Shown: positions 47,411 to 57,021 of the stretch, piece after piece | How the letters are laid out: each line of letters begins with the position of its first letter | Position numbering within the stretch: the first letter of the stretch is position 1 | Origin: Collybia mongolica | Lineage: Eukaryota; Basidiomycota; Agaricomycetes; Agaricales; Clitocybaceae | DNA length: 64,000 nt | NCBI GenBank assembly: GCA_013420905.1 | Contig: JAAXNY010000001.1 | Location: 7,006,001-7,070,000 of the forward strand | Direction: 5' to 3' | Notes under the pieces: model-generated | Database searches by the model: none | Told to the model about the DNA's origin: nothing | The model's input: the letters and a program-made list of their open reading frames with translations, nothing else | Position numbers and translations under genes: made by a program

Positions 47411-49159
47411 TCACTTCACATTGAGCTCACCTAGCCCATAATCCCCGCCCGCCTCCAACGTTCTATCGAGCTCATTGAAAGGATCACGGACGCTCCCTGT
47501 CTTGGTGCGCCAAAGTTGTGTATAAAGGGTTTTGATTCTTTGAAGATCAGCATCGAGGGCTGCGGTCTTGCCGGCCAGGGAAAGGAATGTTGCGTGTTGA
47601 GCTTGTAAGGTAGCAGAGATCCCTGTAGATACTCCTGTATTAGCAGTGGCCAGCCATAGAATAGTCGCCAGCTATCACATGCCTTGGGGCGTCTGTGCCT
47701 GACCAGCAGAGGATGATAGTTTTCTTTCAATTTGCTAACATATAAAGAGTGTCAGATAGTCACGAGACAGGTTCCTGATATTTACCTCGATAGTTGATTT
47801 GTACCATGCCAATCTCTCCTTCATCTGTTCGGTGACTCGTGTGAAATATCTAAGTAAATTCAAGAATTTTACTTATATGATGAGACGTGGAAGGGGTAAC
47901 ACACTCTAAAGGAAAGCCTGCGTGATCCTTCAGATAAACCCCTGGTCCTCCTTGAGGATTTCTAAAGCCGTCCACGATCCTTGTTGCCACGATTGTGTCC
48001 TGCACAGCTTGTTCAACTTTCACCTTGATATCTTTTGTGTAATGCAAATCATTGCGAATCGTTGTTGACGTATTAACGAGTTCCTGGGGTCGATCATCAA
48101 AAGGTTGCATTGCCTATCACCATCATAGCGTACCTTGTGCATGTCCCGTATGAGCTCATGTCCCTTCGTGGGTTCATCACCAAGTTTTCGTTGATGTAGG
48201 TCTTTACTGATCTGGACACGTCCCTGGATATGCAAACTGGGAATATAGGTTAGACTAAGTAAGTGAGTGGGGCAGGCGGGGATAAATATACTCTATAGAC
48301 TCCAACACTCGCTTGATTTCATCAGGGAGGTCATTGAATTTTGTAGTTCTTGCAAGTAAAGGTCCGCTCTGAGATTGGTTTACACTGGACAGTCTAAATA
48401 AGACCTGTTTGAGTATGATGGAAGTTGACGAAAGATGTTAAGATATTGACCCAAGTCTAAATAAAGGAGACGCGGTGTTAAATGTTAGTTAAATTATATA
48501 TGTACATGAGCTCACACTTGTGTCTGTGGCTGGAGAGGCTTGTTACCAAAAATTGACGTACTGCCCCCAAATCCGCTCCCAAAACCTCCTGCTGGTACCG
48601 TTACTTGAGCCTGAAGTGGATTGGTTGTAAGACTATTTCCGAACAAGCCTGTATTTTGCTGCTGTGGTTGCTGTTGAATACCTGCGCCGAAAAGGCTTGG
48701 CTGCTGTTGCTGATTGGTGGTCGTTGACTGGGCATTACCACCAAAAATGGATCCACCGAATATACTTCGCTGCTGCGGGGTCTGCTGTTGCTGAGCGGAC
48801 TGGCCGAAAAGACCACCAGTAGATGGTTGCTGCTGCTGTGATGCAGGTTGTCCGAATATCCCGCCATTCGGTTGCTGCTGCTGTTGAGAAGCTTGGCTGA
48901 ACAAGGTTCCTGTAGGCTGTTGCTGCTGTTGAGTAGGCTGCCCGAATATGTTATTGGCAGGATGTTGTTGGGAAGACTGTCCGAATAAATTTCCAGGGGC
49001 TTGTTGTTGCTGTTGTTGGTTCCCAAACAGGCTTGTTTGTCCTGTCGACGTCGACGGTTGCTGTTGCTGTGGTGCCCCAAAAACAGATCCCTGTGGCCTG
49101 GGTGCCCCGAATGTAGACGATGAAAAGGGGCTGGGGCGAACTGTATTATAGTTTATCAT
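47411..49159 (-). CDS. NUP49: FG-repeat nucleoporin NUP49/NUP58-like
   Basis: Starts MINYNTVRPSPFSSSTFGAP at 49159. The first exon encodes Gln-rich GLFG and FG repeats (GLFGQSA, GIFGQPA, NLFGQSS, SLFGNQQ). The last exons encode the helical part: LLARTTKFNDLPDEIKRVLE, IQGRVQISKDLHQRKLGDEP, ELVNTSTTIRNDLHYTKDIK, then RIKTLYTQLWRTKTGSVRDP, ending GGDYGLGELNVK at TGA 47411-47413. This is the layout of Nup49, the channel nucleoporin that pairs with Nsp1 and Nup57 and forms the hydrogel barrier. The intron after QTQ probably joins VLFRLSSVNQ; an additional microexon is possible. Confidence 0.9.
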
Positions 49160-49518
49160 CGTGAAGACCAAAAAGTTTCGTACTTATTTGCCGCGAATGT
49201 CATGTAGGATCGTCGAGCTAATATGAGAAAGCCTTGGGGTTATAGGACAGTAACCGAGTGATAACTGAAGTTGTCCAAGTTGGCAGTGATCCAAGAGCAA
49301 TTCCGTGACGTGGTTGTGACACAGGCAGATGGGCGTGACACCGATTGCAGAAGGGCGAGGACGAGTTGAACGACATCACAACGGGGGTCCGGATATGGCT
49401 CCACCCAAAGCCATATATCGTAGCGGCACAGTGTGCCAGTCCCCCGACTCCACATTGTTCCCATTTGCCAGAATGGTCTTTCAAACAGCCTTTTGGTTAC
49501 ATGACTGTTGTTTGCAGT
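49160..49518. other. NUP49 promoter region to the repeat border
   Basis: Unique-looking DNA. A minus-strand frame (49240-49521) contains WVEPYPDPRCDVVQLVLALL but has no convincing start; it runs into the repeat at 49519. It may be a truncated gene end or chance. Confidence 0.3.
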
Positions 49519-49680
49519 CACTGTGAAACTGGGAAGGGATGAAATTCAACCCATATTTCATCCCCTTAAGTAATGACTTTAACACATTAATATATGAATT
49601 TCATCCACCCAATAATTACACAATGTAATGAATTTTATCCCAAAGAATAGAAGTATGAAAAAACACCCTCTGTGGTGTTG
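49519..49680. repeat. MITE-like repeat end, inverted orientation
   Basis: Starts CACTGTGAAACTGG and then is the inverted equivalent of about 3960-4110 and 8015-8168 (GGGATGAAATTCAACCC, TTCATCCACCCAATAATTAC). It marks the edge of the right-hand repeat cluster. The sequence then changes to unrelated CTTACAAG-rich DNA. Confidence 0.65.
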
Positions 49681-49699
49681 GAAATTTCTGGATTGAGTC

Positions 49700-49980
49700 A
49701 CAAGGGCTTACAAGCCTTGTAAGTATGTAAGCAGATTGGTAGCTTACAAGTGGTTACAAGCAAGACAATTCTTTGCAAGGGACATTGCAATCTTATCTTA
49801 CAAGAGTAACCATAAGTTGATTTGACCATCAAAAGGAGTAATCTGACTTTTATTGGATTAGTAATCATGCTTCCTGCCATTCATGGTTAGTTGTTGACTG
49901 TTTAATTTGTTGCTATTACCTGGATTCAAACCCACAACCTTGTAAGAGCCAAGGTAATTTTGCCAAGACTTACCCATTTT
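49700..49980. repeat. CTTACAAG motif cluster and a tRNA-like stretch
   Basis: CTTACAAG or its complement CTTGTAAG occurs at 49707, 49716, 49743, 49797 and 49939, plus a TTACAAG at 49754. On the minus strand around 49975-49917, AAGGTTGTGGGTTTGAATCC resembles a tRNA T-arm (B-box) and GGCTCTTACAAGGTTG lies upstream of it; no full cloverleaf was found. The stretch could be a tRNA-derived repeat or a transposon terminus. Confidence 0.45.
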
Positions 49981-50188
49981 TTATAGCATTCATTACTGTT
50001 GCACTATATAGTCAATTTGTTTATGAGATATAGACCACTATACAGTAGGCAACAAAACTGTTTCAATGTTTTCACATTCTGTAAAGATGCATCCATATGT
50101 CAGAAAATAAAAAATTGGAAAAATATGAAAAACTTACAGAAGCTGCATTGATGTCATATAATGTTGCTTACATAATGTCTTTGCACCA

Positions 50189-50957
50189 ACAGTATTGTAC
50201 TGTACCATGTCTGAACCTCCCAATGCCTTAAAGGTTTGCCTTCGCTTGTCGGGGCATGGTCCCCTCCCTTCACGTTGGTACCCCATTCCACTCCCCTCCT
50301 GGTATTTTCAGGTTGCCCTGGAAACCCATTACTCCCCCCCAGTGTCAAAGATAAATGTCCAAACTAAATGAATGATCCATACCTCAAACCTGCTCCCCCT
50401 CTCCTGAATCCCCCTATTACTTGCCCCCCTGTTCCACACCACTCTTCCAAAGCAATGACTCCCCTCCAAAATGAGGCTGCCAAATCCCACCATTGGTCAA
50501 TAAACTGGCATTCTCCCCAAGAGGTGTGCTCTGTGCAGGGACAGTAGCTGATTGGGGGCCAGACCCCTTCCTCCTTTTGTGTTTGGGTGTAGTGGTTAAG
50601 CAAGTACAAATAAATCATTGAGAATGTTGGCAGTGACACTCCCTAAGGATCTGTGCAAAGCAGAGTACTAGAGTTGTGGTGTCCTCATGTGGCCTGGTAG
50701 TTGATGAGGTGGATGTGAACAGATTAGTGAAGCCCCCAGTACAGGCAAGATGAGATGACCCTGCAGATAGTCAGGATCAGCTCTGATAAGTTAAAAATTT
50801 GGATATGGTATAAAAGGATAGTGGCCCAGGCCGAAAGAGTGGTCTGATGAAAGGTGATGTCAATTAGGGATGAGGTGTTAGGTAGTTTAGGGACAACCTA
50901 GTGCAGGAGGGACGAATTCCCTTGGTCGGATGGTGGTGGTAAAAGATCAAGAAGCAT
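50189..50957 (-). mobile_element. Repeat inserted in the left TIR of the Tc1 element
   Basis: An inverted copy of 57225-57988 (GGTAAAAGATCAAGAAGCAT at one end, TTGTACTGTACCATGTC at the other). It interrupts the Tc1 TIR and appears to have replaced about 50 bp of it. The ends TGCTTCTTG and GTACAGTACA resemble LTR TG-CA ends, so a solo LTR is possible, but no target duplication was seen. A 60-codon frame (MTLGGSNGFPGQPENTRRGV) recurs in both copies; with its lack of other features I do not call it a gene. Confidence 0.6.
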
Positions 50958-51010
50958 CACATGTGAAACAGTTTTGTTGCCCATCATTAAAAAGTATGAA
51001 AGTGGTAAAA

Positions 51011-52027
51011 CTAGTACTTGGTATATCCTCCTTTGGCCCTCAACACTGCAGCAATACATCTAGGCATGCTCTCAATCAATCCTTGACAGACAGACTTATC
51101 TATTGCTTCCCACTCCTTCTCCACTCACTCCCAAAGCTCATACTGGCTGTGTGGAGGATTTTCATATTCATTGAGCTTCATTTTGAGGTGATGCCAAAGA
51201 TGTTCAATAGGATTCATGTCAGGTGACTGTGCAGGCCACTTCATAACATTGAAATTATTGTCCTTGAACCAGTTTTGGGCCTTCTTGCTTGTGTGTTTGG
51301 GGTCATTGTCCTGCTGGAAGATGATATTGGCAGGGGTTTTCCCATAGTGATGAAGGGAATCTTGAAGCTCATCCTCCATGATGGATACATAGAGATCTGC
51401 ATCCATCTTTCCCTCAATCCTGGTTGCATATCCAACCCCATCCCACCCCATGCAGCCCCATAACATCACATTACCACCTCCAAACTTCAGTGTCCCCTCT
51501 ACAATCCTATCACTCAACTGCTCCCCTACCTCTTTCCAGATCTATTTCCTTCCATCTGACCCCAGACAGTTAATTTTGGTTTCATCAGACCATATAACCC
51601 TTTTCCAGTCCTCCAGAGTCCACTCCTTGTGCCTTTCTGCAAAGCCCAACTGATCCCTCCTATGACAGGTTTTGAGAAGAGGCCGTTTTTGTTTTACTGC
51701 AGGCCATAAACCATGCTTTTTCAAGTTGCAACGAATAGTTTGGAAGGAAATGGATTAGTTCGTGACATCTTGAAGAGCTTTGGTAACTATGACTGCATTA
51801 TCAGCCTTGCCCATGTGAATGATGCACTTTGCATAGCTAATATTGGCAGAAGTGAGCTTGGAAGGATGGCCACCAAAGGACTTTGGGAGCTCAGAATGAT
51901 ACTGAGAGCAGATCCTAGAGATAGTAGCAATGGAGAAGCCAGTGGTCTTGTGGATCTGGTGGCCAGAAGTGCCTGCATCAAGCAGTGTGATGACATGAGA
52001 GCACTGAGCAGGGGTAAGAGATTGCAT
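51011..52027 (-). pseudogene. Tc1-type transposase with three in-frame stops
   Basis: A 338-codon frame without frameshift, starting MQSLTPAQCSHVITLLDAGT at 52027 and ending AKGGYTKY. It has an HTH region (ISRICSQYHSELPKSFGGHP) and a DDE triad: IWSDETKIN, IFQQDNDPKHTS and SPDMNPIEHLWHHL with 34 residues between the second Asp and the Glu (DD34E, as in Tc1). Stops: TAA at 51757-51755, TAG at about 51532 (GRK then stop then IWKE) and TGA at about 51127 (ELWE then stop). Each stop is one base away from a likely sense codon, so the protein is dead but the frame is intact. The DD34E spacing assigns the family. Confidence 0.9.
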
Positions 52028-52386
52028 AATGTGTTTGGGGGCATTAGAGCACTTGAACACTCTGTATTTATACTAAAACATGAGCAAGTCACATGACTTT
52101 GTTTAATATATTAAACAATAAACAAAGTCATGTGACTACAGTTAAGATCTCAGCACTTTCTTATTTTTTTACAATAGGCAACAAAACTGTTTCAATGATG
52201 GCTTTGTATGTATCCTGTGATTTTGCTACCAAAAATGGAAGTGGTGCAAAGACATTATGTAAGCAACATTATATGACATCAATGCAGCTTCTGTAATTTT
52301 TTCATAATTTTCCAATTTTTATTTTCTGACATATGGATGCATCTTTACAGAATGTGAAAACATTGAAACAGTTTTGTTGCCTACTG

Positions 52387-53108
52387 TATATTGCTACTTT
52401 CTTAGCAGGTAGCACTCAAAGAGTCAGGCCACCATGTATGCACCTGACAGCACAAAAATGTACATCCCCCATGCATACCCCAATCCTGACACTACCATGG
52501 AGCCTACACACATGCTGTGTTGGTAGAAAATCCCCCTGCCCTCATGGTCCCCAAACCTCAAAAAATGTTACGAGTTCTTTAGTTTACTAAAGACGAGTTC
52601 TTTATCAACCCAGTTTTTGGGCAGAAAGGTGATTCATTCATTCATTGATTCATATTTCAACACTGCGGGAAAATATTTCCATAATGGGATTTTTCTTCTC
52701 TTATGGCTTTTTACAGCATTTCTCCACAAATACAAAGTATTGTGACATAATTTGCATGTATTTGGGATGCTTACATAATGCCTTTGATGATGCCATCAAA
52801 ATTATGCATATCTAATATTTCAAAGCATTGCGTTTCAAAATTTATTTTGTGATTTTCTCCATAACTAGTAAAGCTATTAACTTTGTTTTTATATGTTTGG
52901 AATGTACAAACATGGCTCTACAATTTCCTTGTTGAGCACATTTTTCCCACAGTCCATTTTGAGCGAAATATTAGAAATGTCCAGATTCAGCTAGTTTTGA
53001 AGGTCTGTGTATTATACCAAAGATGAACAAACATCTTATAACAACAATGACCCTTACCAAACATGACCCTTGTGGGAAATTATGCTAAACATTGGAATAA
53101 TCAACAAC
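52387..53108. other. Repeat-rich spacer between two DNA transposons
   Basis: Contains a segment (52860-52950) distantly similar to repeat Y (TTTGGAATGTACAAACATGG against TTTGGAATATACAAATATGG at 6155). No gene seen. A short frame near 52333-52590 is not convincing. Confidence 0.4.
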
Positions 53109-53110
53109 TA

Positions 53111-56100
53111 AGGTAGACATCACCCAAAGGCAGCACCTTATGTAATCATATTAGTAAGTGCCAAGCTTGGCCAAATCTTTGACATTGAAAAAAAAAAGAA
53201 TTTAGAAAACATAATATACTATTAGAGGTTATGTTAGAGGTTAAGTGGAAGGTCAATGTTAGCACGTTTGGCTTCAGCAGCTATAGTAGGAGGTAAAATA
53301 CAATGTCCATGGTACTTTTTGTTCGCCCAGACTGCCTCGGCACCCGATAACCCCTGATCATATGCTGAGATGAAGCGCAATGATTGATTTGCATATCTGT
53401 GGACATCGGGGTGAGTAAATGAAACAATAAAAGAAAGGTAGACCATTACTGTCTAATTTGAAGGAGAGGAACATCATTCAGGCATGAGAGTACATTCCTT
53501 TCCATCTCATCAATTTTTGCAGTGCGCGCTGAGTTGTGATACTGGAGCTTTGCTGCACCCCAATATTGTTCAATAAAGTTTAACTCGCAATGATACTTTG
53601 GGTAGAAGTCACAGATATGGCCTCTTGAGGCAATAAATTCTTTGAGTTGAGATTTTTGAGAAATGAAATCAGGCTGTGTGAAGAGGACACAACAGCAACA
53701 ACAATCAGTGTGTTTGGGTTCACATTTGAACCCTTCACATTGCACAAGAAGTCCCGTTGATGGCCACAAGCCACGCTCTTTGATAATCTGTTCCATCCCT
53801 TTGAACCATCCAGGCATGGTGGGATATCGTCGAAATAGAATGCTTGTGTTTCCCCACTCAGAAGCTGCCCATTCCGCATGTTTGCACTGCCTTTCCAATG
53901 TGTCCATCCATTTGAAGGATGTTTTGTCATTTTTCGTGCGGAAAGTGCATCATCCGCTTGTTTTTGATGGCTTGGTGTGTTGTCAAAGAGGAAAAGGCCT
54001 GTTGCTTGCCCATTGGTACGATCTTCAAAGATATCAATTGCGTTATCAACTTGTTTGATAAGATCATCAGCAGTGAAATATCCATTGTGGTTCTTTCCTG
54101 GCTTGAAGATGATTCGAGCCTCACTGACCTTGTGAGTTTCTATTAAAATCCAGAAGGTTCATTACTCACTCATTACCATGGGTCAGCCACCCCCATTCCG
54201 GTGTCAAGAAGTCTGAGATCATCAATGATACACCCTCCCCTTTCTTCTGAGGTGTGCCGCGTTTGCTGATGTGGCTCCAACAATTTTTTCAATGGTTGTT
54301 TTTGTAGAAAATGGATTCATCGTGAGTTACAAGCATCAGTTTGAAAACTTGACCAGCTGGCACAGGGAATCCTTGTGGTGAGAAATCTTCAGGTTTGCCT
54401 TCATTATTGAAAGTTCTCATCTGCTTCTTGTAGCCTTTCCAGTGTGCAATGAATGCTTCTCAATAATCAACAATATCAGGGTGCTCATGGCCATCAATAT
54501 ACATGCCGTTTTTCTGCCACCCATATCGCCAGCCCATATTGTGTAGCCAGCATTGTGCCATTTGGAGACATATTGACTTCTTCTTTGCCCCTGCTGCATT
54601 GAGCCTTTGCTGCATCTCGGGCTGTGCAATGAAATCAACAATGTCTTGTGCTCAGATATAACCCTCCTTGGCAATCCCTTGCAAGTGGAGCTGGATGGCC
54701 TGAGCAAAATCCTCATCCTCCAACAAGGATGATCAAAACTGGCCATAACGATGAAATGGAAGTGTCCTGCAGCTCAAGAACTGGTGAATCCATGTTTGCA
54801 GATTACATGCATGGCTAATTCCATGGCCTTGAGATTTGGCTGTAATTAACGATGCTTCACGCCAGGTATAGGATAGCTCTGGGTCGAGGTAAAGGTTCAG
54901 AACACCAACCATTCCTGTCATGCATGCCCAAAATAGGACATCAATTTTTTTGCTTTTACTGTGTACAGTCAGTGATGTACATGCGCACCGCAATACAGGG
55001 AAGTCTTTGTAATGCAGCTGGTTGAGAGCAGCATCTGATGCTGTTTCAGGGCTGTTGTCCTTGGGCTTCTGGCCCTTGCGAAGTTCTTGAAGGAGTTCTT
55101 CAACCCTTTGATGAGTGTCAAATTCTTCAGGCCCTGATTTTACAGATTTATCTTTGATCAAGACTCCCTAAACTGATATCAGAAAAATATATCTCTTTCA
55201 AGAGGTTTAAATAAACCTTTGTACTTTTGTCACTGGCAGCCTCTTCAAAGACTTCCATGTCATTCTCATCATCACTTGGAATGTACTCAGCCTCTTCCAC
55301 AATTGGATCTGTGTGTGGAACACCCTCAGGCTCAGCTTTCTTTTTTCTTGCCCAAAAGTCTGTAACTGAAATAAACCCTTTTTTCCCAAGTTCGCGATGC
55401 TTCAGGTCATGACGTCTGCAGCTTCTTTTTGAGGTTCCATTATACTGGTGTGGTCTCTTGTTACTCTTCTCCCCTTTTCTTTCTGCAGCAGTAGCAGCTT
55501 GCTGGGCCTTCTGTAGGACCTCAATGAAATGTTCTAGGACTGAAATCTCCTGGATTTTGGTATCATCATCATCCTCCTCCCCATCAGTCTCTGCAGGGCT
55601 GTAAAGGTCTGGAAATCATTCTCGAGATCATCAAACCGTCCAATGATCTCAATGAAGTTTGGGTCGAATGGGGCATGGATTTCCTGGGTGTGTGACTGGC
55701 CACATGGGGTTGTCGGAGGCTTTGTGGAAGTGTCTGATGTGTTGTGAATGCTAAATTTGGCAACAATGGGTGCAGAAGGTGTTTCAGAGTGAGATAAGAG
55801 GTTTCTAATACTTGCTCTCTGAGCCTTGGATTTTCTAGGCATGTTTTAGTAGTGTTTCCACATCACTTATAGCCCAGAAATTGTTTTTTAGACCATTTCT
55901 CCTTGTCTTTGAGCCAGGCACATGTCACGTGGTGGGTCACATGGGTGGCCAAATGTTCTTGACGTCAATTTTTGAAAACCTTGCAAATGGTTCAGAAATA
56001 GTAGAAAACAGGTTTGGAGTGTTTTTACTCTGACATTTTTTGGGGGTGCATCTCCTCCTCAAACTCAATATATTTCAAAAAATTGACTCCTAGATATCAA

Positions 56101-56232
56101 TGAATATGTTCTTAGGAAGCCTTTCTAGGCTTCCAAATGGTAAAATAGTGAATGTGCTCAGAGGAGAAGAGATTGGGAAAGGGTATGTTTTTGCTTACAT
56201 AAACAGGTGCTGACCTTGGGTGACGTCTACCT
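53111..56232 (-). mobile_element. 3.1-kb DDE transposon with TIRs and TA target duplications
   Basis: The left end AGGTAGACATCACCCAAAGG and the inverted right end AGGTAGACGTCACCCAAGGT form TIRs of about 35 bp. TA flanks both sides (53109-53110; 56233-56234), the target of IS630/Tc1/mariner-type elements. Length 3122 bp. Inside is one split transposase gene on the minus strand. This is a full element with both ends in place. Confidence 0.85.
53234..55842 (-). pseudogene. DDE superfamily endonuclease/transposase of the 3.1-kb element
   Basis: Starts MPRKSKAQRASIRNLLSHSE at 55842 and ends ANIDLPLNL at 53234. Key parts in order: RVEELLQELRKGQKPKDNSP, VLFWACMTGMVGVLNLYLDP; first acidic residue in MLVTHDESIFYKNNH (near 54300); second in LFLFDNTPSHQKQADDALSA (near 53980); Glu in YPKYHCELNFIEQYWGAAKL (near 53565); then SLRFISAYDQGLSGAEAVWA. 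This is the common fungal DDE family whose ELNFIE motif resembles IS630/Tc1. Two frame changes may be introns. A TGA at 54291-54289, directly after YKNNH where a sense codon is expected, marks it as probably inactive unless spliced out. Confidence 0.8.
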
Positions 56233-56234
56233 TA

Positions 56235-56715
56235 CTACTATATTTACCTGAAATACAAATAAGATTGATTTCTCTATTTATTGACACATGTCACATGATC
56301 TATTCCACCACATAAGTATACCAAATACATGACAACAATCTGAATGCTTATTCAGTGTACATGATCCTGGTAAAAGTTAGTTCTGATGGTTTTTGTGTTT
56401 TCTCCATAACCAGGCAAGCTATGGCATTGGGCTTTGTGCACAGGCATTGCTTGTTTTTACTTGGTAACATTTTCCCATGGTCACATGACCTCTATAAACT
56501 ATCGCCTACATTGTTTTTAGTCAGTTACAACTTCCTGAATGTGGAATGGACTTATTTCTCCTACAAAAAAAAGAAAAAAGAAATAAAGAACAAGTACCTG
56601 CCACACAATGTGTTGGCCCACTCCACCCAAGTATGAGGAGAAGGATGATGATGAGAATGAGGGGGACAACAACAAACAACAACAACAATAACAATGACAA
56701 TAATGCTCATTACAG
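56235..56715. other. Spacer with simple repeats
   Basis: Follows the DDE element's TA. It includes TTTTCTCCATAACCAGGCAA, which recalls TTTTCTCCATAACTAGTAAA at 52855 on the other side of the element, and an AAC-rich microsatellite near 56670-56700. No gene. Confidence 0.4.
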
Positions 56716-57021
56716 TTGCCTTGCAGGATAAGGTCAGCATTTTGTTGGGACTCTATACGTGGCTGGATTTACATTGAGGCATCCATGAGTTCACATCTAT
56801 TGGACCTCTTATGTTCTTTGCCTACCATCTTTTGGCCCCAGAATGAGATTTCAGGAATTGATCTGGAGGAATGGGTAGCATTGCTGAACAAGAGCTATGC
56901 CACAGAAATCCCCACTGCTGGAAACTGGGTCACAATATATTGGGGACTCTACAAAGGCAATGTAGGCTATGTTTCATCAGTGGAAGACTTCATGAGGAGT
57001 TGTTCCAAGGCATCCAAGTAA
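56716..57021 (+). pseudogene. N-terminal fragment of a KOW/Spt5-like protein
   Basis: Reads RGWIYIEASMSSHLLDLLCS then LEEWVALLNKSYATEIPTAG and GNWVTIYWGLYKGNVGYVSS, the last being a KOW motif, and ends SKASK followed by TAA. It resembles the start of the family whose end appears at 2-334. The frame is short compared with the usual several-hundred-residue proteins, so this is a fragment; the surrounding DNA is repeat Y. Confidence 0.6.

Larger units (their letters stand above)
50043..52386 (-). mobile_element. Tc1/mariner element with long TIRs
   Basis: CAGTAGGCAACAAAACTG opens the element at 50043 and its inverse closes it at 52386, each next to TA (50041-50042 and 52387-52388). The inverted repeats run about 145 bp (50043-50188; 52242-52386) with few differences. 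The inverse continues on the right, and on the left after a foreign insertion (50960-51000 matches 52150-52195 inverted), so the original TIR was over 200 bp. It holds one transposase-like frame on the minus strand. Confidence 0.85.

Noticed and set aside
50154..50348. Recurrent frame MTLGGSNGFPGQPENT at 50154-50348 and 57833-58030
   Set aside because: It is duplicated only because the repeat is. Short, with no motif and no sign of coding selection.
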